From Deltaproteobacteria bacterium (GTDB lineage Bacteria; Desulfobacterota; Desulfobaccia; Desulfobaccales; 0-14-0-80-60-11), in NCBI GenBank assembly GCA_021817645.1, contig JAKAGH010000181.1:1-6531 (forward strand): a DNA stretch of 6,531 bases, read 5' to 3'. Shown piece after piece: positions 1 through 4,785 of the stretch (the first letter of the stretch is position 1; each line of letters starts with the position of its first letter). The notes under the pieces were generated by a model. The model had not been told where the DNA came from, did not search any database, and saw only the letters and a list, made by a program, of their open reading frames with translations. A program made the position numbers and the translations under genes.

Positions 1-668
1 AAGTGATACATCAACTCTTCCACGTCCAGCCTGGCGTCCACCAGGACAGAGCCGTCAGCCTCGGGGATCAGGCGGGGTTCCATGCGGTCGTATTCGTCAT
101 AGATCTCCCCGACGATCTCTTCCAGGATGTCCTCCAGGGTGATGATGCCGGCGGTGCCCCCGTATTCATCGATAACGATGGCGATCTGGGTTTTGCGCTC
201 CACCAGGTCCCGGAGGAGGTCGCTGATCTTCTTGCTTTCCGGGATGAAATAGGGCGGACGCAGGACCCGGCCCAGATCCCAGGTCTCTTCCGGGGTCTGC
301 CAGAAGACCAGGAGGTCTTTGGCCAGGAGGATGCCTTTGACGTGGTCGATGTCGCCTTCAAAGACCGGCAGGCGGGAATGGCCCTTTTCCAGGATAAGGC
401 CGATGATCTGGTGAATAGGGGCGTGGCGCTCCACGCCGATGATTTCCAGGCGGGGGACCATGATTTCCCGGACGAGGGTATCCTTGAACTCAAAGATACT
501 CTCGATCAACTCCCCTTCCTGGCGGCTGATCAGACCTCGTTCTTCGCCGACATCGATGATGCTTTGGATTTCGCGTTCGAGATCTTCCGGCTGCGTGATG
601 GTCCTGCGGGAGAAACGCTGCCGGAGCCGCTTCAGGAAGCCGGAAGAATTACTTTCGGCCTCGTCCAT
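1..668 (-). CDS. corC: CorC/HlyC-family CBS-pair protein, C-terminus cut by window edge
   Basis: This gene reads leftward off the window; 222 codons are present with no stop. The first ~60 residues are charged and show no membrane segment, so it resembles the soluble E. coli CorC (YbeX) type rather than the DUF21-anchored type. CBS repeat 1 begins at the hallmark VREIMVPR (66-73) and includes HSRLPVFEG (97-105). CBS repeat 2 contains the family signature DEYGGTAG (167-174) followed by TLEDILEEIVGEI (177-189). The C-terminal CorC_HlyC (transporter-associated) domain starts near residue 200 and is truncated; E. coli CorC has about 290 residues. The family is linked to Mg2+/Co2+ homeostasis, but its direct activity is not settled. 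The ATG lies 2 nt after the speD stop, with GAGG (675-678) 6 nt upstream inside the speD end, which suggests translational coupling. The family is secure; the symbol is by homology only. Confidence 0.9.
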   Translation of the reverse strand, partial: MDEAESNSSGFLKRLRQRFSRRTITQPEDLEREIQSIIDVGEERGLISRQEGELIESIFEFKDTLVREIMVPRLEIIGVERHAPIHQIIGLILEKGHSRLPVFEGDIDHVKGILLAKDLLVFWQTPEETWDLGRVLRPPYFIPESKKISDLLRDLVERKTQIAIVIDEYGGTAGIITLEDILEEIVGEIYDEYDRMEPRLIPEADGSVLVDARLDVEELMYH

Positions 669-670
669 GC

Positions 671-1108
671 TCAGCCTCGCATCTGGCTCCGTTCCTGCCG
701 CATAAAGTTCGCCACCGTTTTGACTTCTTTGGGGAATTCCAGGCCCCGATCCAACAGATTGATCTCGTGGCGGGTGATCCCGAACAGTTCGGTGACGTAG
801 GCTATCGCTTGCTGGTAATCAAAGTCTTTGCAGGAAAAGATATCCAGGCTGAGATAGGCCCGGTCCGGGAAGGTGTGGATACTGATGTGGCTTTCAGCGA
901 TGAGCACGAATCCGGAAACCCCCCAATCCTCCGGCACCTTACCGTGGTATTTGAACACGTAAGGGGGCATGATTTTGGTCATGTGGATCAGGTCCGGGCA
1001 GTGCTCCAAAAATTCATATATGGTGTCCAGGTTAGCTAACTGCTCTTGACTGCCTTCATAGCCATCTAAAGTGAGATGTAGTCCAAAAGCAGCTTCTGGT
1101 TTTTTCAA
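671..1108 (-). CDS. speD: S-adenosylmethionine decarboxylase proenzyme (class 1B)
   Basis: This is a complete 145-residue protein, the usual length of short bacterial class 1B enzymes. It decarboxylates S-adenosylmethionine in the cytosol to supply aminopropyl groups for spermidine synthesis. The enzyme is made as a proenzyme that cleaves itself to create a pyruvoyl group. The cleavage motif ESHIS is visible: cleavage is expected between E72 and S73. H78 and C93 sit 5 and 20 residues after the serine, the same spacing as the processing His and catalytic Cys of the Thermotoga enzyme (S63, H68, C83). The start is TTG (1106-1108), with AGGAGG 8 nt upstream. An ATG at 1114-1116 directly abuts the SD and leads to a stop after three codons. 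It is followed within 2 nt by the corC-like gene and preceded by a long structured leader. No spermidine synthase gene is in the window. Confidence 0.95.
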   Translation of the reverse strand: MKKPEAAFGLHLTLDGYEGSQEQLANLDTIYEFLEHCPDLIHMTKIMPPYVFKYHGKVPEDWGVSGFVLIAESHISIHTFPDRAYLSLDIFSCKDFDYQQAIAYVTELFGITRHEINLLDRGLEFPKEVKTVANFMRQERSQMRG

Positions 1109-1116
1109 TCTTTCAT

Positions 1117-1122
1117 CCTCCT
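1117..1122 (-). promoter_or_regulatory. speD ribosome binding site deciding a TTG start
   Basis: AGGAGG on the minus strand lies 8 nt before TTG (1106-1108). The only nearby ATG starts directly against the SD and opens a three-codon dead end, so TTG is the credible start. The same SD falls in a stretch that can pair with 1247-1257 upstream in the leader. Confidence 0.8.
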
Positions 1123-1296
1123 CGCACCAGGTATGGCATCACCGGGTTATGCCCGGCAGATCAACCAGTGGCGTCGCTGGCCGACGCGGCCCTGAATTTC
1201 AATGGACTTCAGGGCATAAGGTACCGGGCCCCGGCTGTTTCGGTAAGCACGAGGAAGGGAGCGTTGCTGCCCAATTTTTTTGACTCCGAAACCTGT

Positions 1297-1328
1297 TTAA
1301 CCCCTTCCCCTTAAGGGAAAGGGGTTAA
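1297..1328. repeat. 14-bp inverted repeat (hairpin) between divergent promoters
   Basis: The arms TTAACCCCTTCCCC and GGGAAAGGGGTTAA flank a TTAA loop at 1311-1314, with one C/A mismatch (1307/1318). Neither strand has a T-run after the stem, so it does not look like an intrinsic terminator. On the minus strand it falls about 40 nt into the predicted speD leader. It may be a 5' stabilising stem, a leader domain or a protein-binding palindrome. Confidence 0.6.
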
Positions 1329-1371
1329 CCGCATAACCCAGTCCTTTGCCAAGCAAAATGTTATTCAAAGA

Positions 1372-1400
1372 TATATAACTTTTATGTTCTCCAGGGTCAA
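1372..1400 (-). promoter_or_regulatory. predicted sigma70-type promoter for speD-corC
   Basis: On the minus strand, TTGACC (1395-1400) is separated by exactly 17 nt from TATATA (1372-1377). This gives a start point near 1365. The surrounding DNA is AT-rich in contrast to the genes. No other promoter of this quality is seen between here and speD, so the leader appears to be genuinely long. Confidence 0.6.
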
Positions 1401-1458
1401 TAATTTTTTATGGGCTTTCCCAGGAGATGTCTCGGGGGGCCGGAAGTTTTTTTCCCTA

Positions 1459-1486
1459 TTGACCTCTGGCGCATCAATGTTAAATT
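1459..1486 (+). promoter_or_regulatory. predicted sigma70-type promoter for the DUF1015 gene
   Basis: TTGACC (1459-1464) is followed after 16 nt by TAATTT-like TAAATT (1481-1486), giving a start near 1494 and a short 5' UTR of about 26 nt. The -35 lies in the octamer TATTGACC, which is repeated in inverted orientation in the speD promoter at 1395-1402. Confidence 0.5.
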
Positions 1487-1505
1487 TAAGCGGTTATTCA
1501 AAGCC

Positions 1506-1511
1506 AGGAGG
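1506..1511 (+). promoter_or_regulatory. DUF1015 gene ribosome binding site deciding a TTG start
   Basis: AGGAGG lies 8 nt before TTG (1520-1522). The ATG at 1512-1514 directly abuts the SD and is out of frame with the long reading frame. The context matches the speD start at 15 of 17 positions. Confidence 0.8.
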
Positions 1512-1519
1512 ATGAAGCA

Positions 1520-2869
1520 TTGGCCCAAGTCGCTCCGTTCCGGGCGCTGCATTACAATCCCGCTAAAATTCCGCATCCGCAAGACGTGGTCACCCCACCC
1601 TATGACGTGATCCGCCCCGAGGAACGGGAAGCTTTTGCCGCGCATCACCCTAATAATATGGTGCACCTCATCTTGCCCCAGGCCTTGGCCGGGGACAACC
1701 TCCTCCAGAACCGCTACACCCGGGCCGCGGCCACTTTCCGGCAATGGCGGCAGGAGCAAGTCCTGGTGCGGGACCCGGAGCCGGCTTATTATCTCTGGGA
1801 AACCGAGTTCGAGGTGGAGGGGCGAAAATTCACCCGGACCGGGCTCGCGGCCCTGGTGCGGCTGGAGCCTTTCAGCAGCGGGGTGATCCGCCCCCACGAG
1901 CAGACCTTTTCCGCGCCCAAGGCGGATCGCCTGGAACTCTTTAAACAGACCCAGGCCCATTTTTCTCCCATCTTCACCCTTTACCCCGACCGGGAAGACC
2001 AGGTATTGGGAGAGCTGCGCCGGGGACTGCCGGCAGAACCGATGCTGGCCTTCAGGGACTCGGAGGGCGACTTCCAGAGAGTTTTCCGGGTCGCTGAGAC
2101 CTCCTGTCTGCACGCGGTCCACCGCGCTTTTGAGAAGATGACCCTGTTTATCGCCGACGGGCATCACCGTTACGAAACCGCGCTGGATTACCAAAAATGG
2201 ATGAAAAGCAGATATCCCCAGGCGCCGGCGCATGCTTCCTTCAATTATATGCTGATGTATCTCGCCAACATGTACGACCCGCAGCTGGTTATCCTCATGG
2301 CCCACCGCCTGCTGGCGGGCCCCCGGGTGAAGCAGTGGGAAGAAAGGGCCTTGCTGCAACGGCTGTGGGAATATTTCGAGGTGACTCCCTTGCTTGGAGC
2401 CGGAACTCCTCCCGAGGTCGAGTTCCTCAAGGAAAATCTTGCTAAGGGTTCCTCCCAAGAGACGACCTTCATTCTCCTGGGATTCGGGCTGCGGGCCTGG
2501 CGGTTGCAATTACGGGACGGAGTGCGGCAAAGACTCCTGGCCCGGGAAATGCACCCGGCCCTGGCCCAACTGGACGTGGTGGTGTTGAACTACCTGATTT
2601 TCGAAAAAGTCCTGGGACTTGACGCCCAAGCCCTGGATGATCAGCAGACCTGCAAGTTCAACAGCAAGATCCCGGAGGTCCTCGATATTTTGAGCCGCAG
2701 GGAAGCCTCTATGGCTTTTCTGCTGAACCCCACCCGGGTGGAGCAGGTGCAGCAGGTGGCGGAGGCGGGCCTCACCATGCCCCGGAAATCCACTTACTTC
2801 TATCCCAAAGTGAAAGACGGCATCGTCCTGAGCCTCCTTAATCCCGAGGAAGAAATCGTCATTCCCTAA
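1520..2869 (+). CDS. DUF1015 family protein (COG4198), function unknown
   Basis: The protein has 449 residues, is apparently soluble, and shows no signal peptide or membrane segments. Its N-terminus (APFRALHYNP, then VVTPPYDVI and HHPNNMVHLILPQ) and its central ADGHHRYETAL motif (A212-L222) are characteristic of DUF1015. The length fits the family's usual 400-450 residues. I recall the DGHHR motif also in ParB-like-fold proteins such as the SerK serine kinase, and DUF1015 genes next to serine-biosynthesis genes in other bacteria. A nucleotide-dependent small-molecule kinase role is therefore a thought, not a finding, and no serine gene is in this window. It is transcribed divergently from speD with its own promoter. 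TTG is chosen as the start because AGGAGG is correctly spaced. The family call is firm; the function is unknown. Confidence 0.9.
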   Translation: MAQVAPFRALHYNPAKIPHPQDVVTPPYDVIRPEEREAFAAHHPNNMVHLILPQALAGDNLLQNRYTRAAATFRQWRQEQVLVRDPEPAYYLWETEFEVEGRKFTRTGLAALVRLEPFSSGVIRPHEQTFSAPKADRLELFKQTQAHFSPIFTLYPDREDQVLGELRRGLPAEPMLAFRDSEGDFQRVFRVAETSCLHAVHRAFEKMTLFIADGHHRYETALDYQKWMKSRYPQAPAHASFNYMLMYLANMYDPQLVILMAHRLLAGPRVKQWEERALLQRLWEYFEVTPLLGAGTPPEVEFLKENLAKGSSQETTFILLGFGLRAWRLQLRDGVRQRLLAREMHPALAQLDVVVLNYLIFEKVLGLDAQALDDQQTCKFNSKIPEVLDILSRREASMAFLLNPTRVEQVQQVAEAGLTMPRKSTYFYPKVKDGIVLSLLNPEEEIVIP

Positions 2870-2917
2870 AGAGCTGGGATCAGACCTTAAAACAATTCAT
2901 TGACGCAGGTATTTTTT

Positions 2918-2978
2918 GTAGGCGCGAACCTTGTGTTCGTCCTGAACTTTCCGGGGCGAACACAAGGTTCGCGCCTAC
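2918..2978. repeat. long near-perfect palindrome, dispersed-type repeat
   Basis: Two perfect 22-nt arms (2918-2939 and 2957-2978) are inverted copies. The stem can extend inward by five more pairs (2940-2944 with 2952-2956, including two G-T wobbles), leaving a 7-nt loop at 2945-2951. The core reads AGGCGCGAACCTTGTGTTCG. From general knowledge, closely similar palindromes are scattered through many environmental bacterial genomes. It lies about 50 nt after the DUF1015 stop, where it could block 3' exonucleases. A T-run sits before it on the plus strand and none follows, so it is not a standard intrinsic terminator. Confidence 0.85.
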
Positions 2979-3053
2979 GTTTAAACTGGATGAATTACCC
3001 CCTTCCCTACAGGGCAAATCCCGGCCGGAACCGCAGAAAAAACTTTCTCCCCC

Positions 3054-3082
3054 TTGCCAAAGGCGCAGTTGATTAGTAAATT
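3054..3082 (+). promoter_or_regulatory. predicted promoter for the receiver-domain gene
   Basis: TTGCCA (3054-3059) is followed after 17 nt by TAAATT (3077-3082). The predicted start near 3089 lies about 26 nt before the ATG and just upstream of AAGGAG (3101-3106). This suggests the receiver gene is transcribed independently of the DUF1015 gene. Confidence 0.45.
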
Positions 3083-3114
3083 AATCCTTGAATATCCTTC
3101 AAGGAGACTCCGGG

Positions 3115-3555
3115 ATGAGGGCTGAGGTCGTCGAACGCCGGACGCGGATCCTGGTAGTGGATCCTGAAGACTGGTGCCGGGATTTCCTTTCTTCCGTCAT
3201 CCGTCTTTGCGGAATGCAGGAATTCACCATGGTGACCACGGTGGCCGAAGCCCTGCAGGCCTTGGAAGAGTCCACCTTCGATCTGTTGATCACCGACCAC
3301 CATCTGGCCGAGCAGCAGCGGCTCCTGGAAAGCGTCCGGGACCGCGACCCCAGCATGCGCTTCATTGTCATGATGCAGCGGCGGAGCCAGACCCCAAGCA
3401 TGGTTTATCTGGAACATATCGATTACGTGTTCAAGCCTTTGAGGCTCGATGAGATCGTCCGCAAGATCCGGGACGCCATTCACCAGAAAAACCTGCGCCG
3501 CGCCGAAGAAGAGATCCGCCGCCTGAAACAGACCGCGTTCCGCATGTTGAGATAA
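3115..3555 (+). CDS. stand-alone response-regulator receiver (REC) domain protein
   Basis: This is a 146-residue protein consisting of one CheY-like receiver plus a C-terminal tail. Beta-1 RILVVDPED carries D16. The phospho-acceptor is D61 in DLLITDHHL, and the conserved lysine is K107 in VFKPL. The second acidic residue of the usual DD pair is proline (P17), although E18 and D19 follow. The position usually occupied by the switch Thr/Ser after beta-4 (IVMMQ) appears to be Q88. Residues 123-146 form a highly charged helix that could be a coiled coil. There is no DNA-binding or enzymatic output domain. ATG at 3115 is preferred over the in-frame TTG at 3088 because AAGGAG lies 8 nt upstream. 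No histidine kinase is nearby, so the partner is unknown. It may act as a single-domain relay protein. Confidence 0.85.
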   Translation: MRAEVVERRTRILVVDPEDWCRDFLSSVIRLCGMQEFTMVTTVAEALQALEESTFDLLITDHHLAEQQRLLESVRDRDPSMRFIVMMQRRSQTPSMVYLEHIDYVFKPLRLDEIVRKIRDAIHQKNLRRAEEEIRRLKQTAFRMLR

Positions 3556-3690
3556 CAAAAGATTCACTACAGAGACACAAAGAGCACAGAGGACCACAGA
3601 GAAAACAGTTTTATTTTTGGCGCTGGCAACGCCAAAAAAATTCTTTCTCTGTGAATCTCTGTGTCCTCTGTGCCTCTGTGGTGAATCTTT
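3556..3690. repeat. imperfect palindromic repeat element between convergent genes
   Basis: The left arm (3557-3604) and the reverse complement of the right arm (about 3643-3690) match at roughly 40 of 48 positions. Both start with AAAAGATTCAC and continue with purine-rich ACAGAG/CACAGAG units. The centre holds a perfect 9-bp hairpin (3614-3622 with 3630-3638, TTTTTGGCG/CGCCAAAAA, 7-nt loop). From general knowledge, sequences of the type CACAGAGGCACAGAG are dispersed in many environmental bacterial genomes. It encodes nothing. The element fills the whole gap between the two stop codons. Confidence 0.8.
3614..3638. terminator. possible bidirectional terminator hairpin
   Basis: TTTTTGGCG, a 7-nt loop, and CGCCAAAAA form a symmetric hairpin between two converging genes. 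Its A/T-rich lower stem could supply a U-tract-like end in either direction. The GC part is only 4 bp and no clean T-run follows on either strand, so termination activity is uncertain. Confidence 0.35.
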
Positions 3691-4650
3691 TTATTTTTCC
3701 CGGGATACCGCGATCAGCCCCAGGGACAGCCAGAAGGCCTCCCTGAGCCTCCTCAGGATGCTGAAAGCCACCCCCAGGACCATGCCCAGATCAAACCCCA
3801 GGGAGAGCAGAATGTTGCCTCCCTCCTGCACCCCCGCGGCCGCGGGGATAAAGAATCCCAACGCGGTGAAGAGCATGGCCAGGGCATCGAGGCAGATGGC
3901 CAGATTCCAGCCGATGGGGTGGCCCAGCAGCCAGAACATCAGGTAGACTTCCACACCGTGCAGCAACCAACTGCAGAAGAATAGCAAAAAGGCTAAGAAG
4001 CAGCGCCCCGGATATCCCCGGTAAAATCCGGCCATGCGGGCATCCACGTTATTGAAGGTCTCTTCCTTCTCTTTTATGGCCGCCGGGCAAAGGCCAAAGC
4101 GGTCCAGAAGACGGATGCCGGTGGTGCAGGGAGCCCGGCGCTGGGCAAAGACAAAAGCTCCTCCTGCCCCGGCCAGGCCCAGGGCGGCCAGGCACAAGAT
4201 CATCAGGTGGGAGGAGGCCCCGGGCAACAGAAAGGGGGCCAGGGCCAGTCCCAGAAAGATATACAGCGCCAGGCTCAACACCAGGATGCCTTTGTGAATG
4301 ACCACCGAGGCCGTGGCTTCGTCCCAGGAAGTTCCCCCGGCATGCAGGGCGGAAGCCTTAAAAGGCTCGCCCCCGAGACTGGCGGTGGGCGTGAGCTGGT
4401 TCAGGGCCTCCCCTCCCAGCCGCAGCCAAAAAAGACGGTTGAGGGAAGGCCGGTGCTCCCGGTTCACCAGGATGAACTTCCAGGAGATGGCTTCCAGCAG
4501 GTTTACCAGGCCATAGGGCAGAAGCAACAAAGGCCAATACCAGCCCACCTGCAGCAGGTTCCGGCCTAGGGTGGCCCAACCCACCCGGTCCATGATCCAG
4601 ATGAGAAAGACTACGGCAATCGCCACCAACACCAAATTAACTTTACGCAA
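3691..4650 (-). CDS. YbhN/LPG-synthase-TM family integral membrane protein (flippase-like)
   Basis: The protein has 319 residues and multiple hydrophobic segments, the first at residues 5-20, consistent with a polytopic inner-membrane protein. Family hallmarks are GEALNQLTPTASLGGEP (80-96), FFIPAAAGVQEGG (267-278 region) and RRLREAFW (300-307). The family includes the membrane half of MprF (a lysyl-phosphatidylglycerol flippase), YbhN and hopanoid-associated HpnL. No soluble lysyl-transferase domain is attached, and the substrate cannot be told; a lipid or isoprenoid-linked molecule is the usual inference. The start is TTG (4648-4650) with AAGGA 7 nt upstream; no in-frame ATG or GTG exists between the preceding in-frame stop and this codon. 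It follows the emrB-like gene by 135 nt, with a possible promoter in the gap. Its TAA stop directly abuts the palindromic element. Confidence 0.85.
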   Translation of the reverse strand: MRKVNLVLVAIAVVFLIWIMDRVGWATLGRNLLQVGWYWPLLLLPYGLVNLLEAISWKFILVNREHRPSLNRLFWLRLGGEALNQLTPTASLGGEPFKASALHAGGTSWDEATASVVIHKGILVLSLALYIFLGLALAPFLLPGASSHLMILCLAALGLAGAGGAFVFAQRRAPCTTGIRLLDRFGLCPAAIKEKEETFNNVDARMAGFYRGYPGRCFLAFLLFFCSWLLHGVEVYLMFWLLGHPIGWNLAICLDALAMLFTALGFFIPAAAGVQEGGNILLSLGFDLGMVLGVAFSILRRLREAFWLSLGLIAVSREK

Positions 4651-4706
4651 CCAGCCGTCCTTGTGGAGAGGGGTTTCGAGAAAGGCAGGATTCTTTAGTA
4701 GCCGGC

Positions 4707-4734
4707 ACCAGAGGTCAGGTTTTTCTCCTCTGGT
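4707..4734. repeat. 8-bp perfect inverted repeat in emrB-flippase gap
   Basis: ACCAGAGG (4707-4714) and CCTCTGGT (4727-4734) flank a 12-nt loop. In minus-strand RNA it would form a hairpin about 55 nt before the flippase-like start codon. No U-tract follows, so it is not an obvious terminator; a processing or stabilising stem is possible. Confidence 0.4.
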
Positions 4735-4746
4735 TACCGAACATGA

Positions 4747-4775
4747 ATATTATCTTGCCCTGGCCCTATTTTCAA
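4747..4775 (-). promoter_or_regulatory. possible internal promoter for the flippase-like gene
   Basis: On the minus strand, TTGAAA (4770-4775) is followed after 17 nt by TAATAT (4747-4752), or after 15 nt by GATAAT (4749-4754). It begins about 11 nt after the emrB stop. The gene may be transcribed both from here and by read-through from emrB. Confidence 0.4.
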
Positions 4776-4785
4776 CCTCTTCCCT

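Larger units (their letters stand above)
1109..1365 (-). promoter_or_regulatory. structured 5' leader of speD, candidate cis-regulatory RNA
   Basis: From the predicted transcription start (~1365) to the TTG the leader is about 257 nt. In minus-strand RNA it contains four clean stem-loops: 1297-1328 (13 of 14 pairs, TTAA loop), 1190-1214 (7 bp, CCCUGAA/UUCAGGG, 11-nt loop), 1171-1187 (6 bp, GCGUCG/CGACGC, 5-nt loop) and 1142-1156 (5 bp, CCGGG/CCCGG, loop CAUAA). The segment 1247-1257 can pair over 11 positions (8 Watson-Crick, 3 G-U) with the SD region 1117-1127, enclosing the three inner hairpins. Alternative pairings also exist: UUAUGCCC from 1212-1219 with GGGCAUAA from 1147-1154. I do not recognise it as a known SAM riboswitch or other named class. 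The structures are read by eye; folding and conservation are untested. Confidence 0.5.

Noticed and set aside
3..800. 265-codon plus-strand open frame
   Set aside because: It is antisense to the CorC-like gene and the end of speD, which show clear family motifs; the plus frame resembles nothing and reflects GC-rich codon bias.
1297..1328. Intrinsic terminator for either divergent gene
   Set aside because: There is no T-run on either strand, and it lies between divergent promoters where no transcript should end.
1397..2509. 370-codon minus-strand open frame opposite the DUF1015 gene
   Set aside because: It is a shadow of the DUF1015 coding sequence, with no family motifs and low-complexity composition.
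3088..3114. N-terminal extension of the receiver gene from TTG 3088
   Set aside because: The extension overlaps the region between the predicted promoter and SD; ATG 3115 has AAGGAG at 8 nt, so the shorter form is preferred.
4714..4743. Nine-codon minus-strand ATG frame between emrB and the flippase-like gene, overlapping a hairpin
   Set aside because: It looks like a leader peptide at first sight, but it has no SD, no biased codons and no attenuator-type terminator; chance is the simpler explanation.
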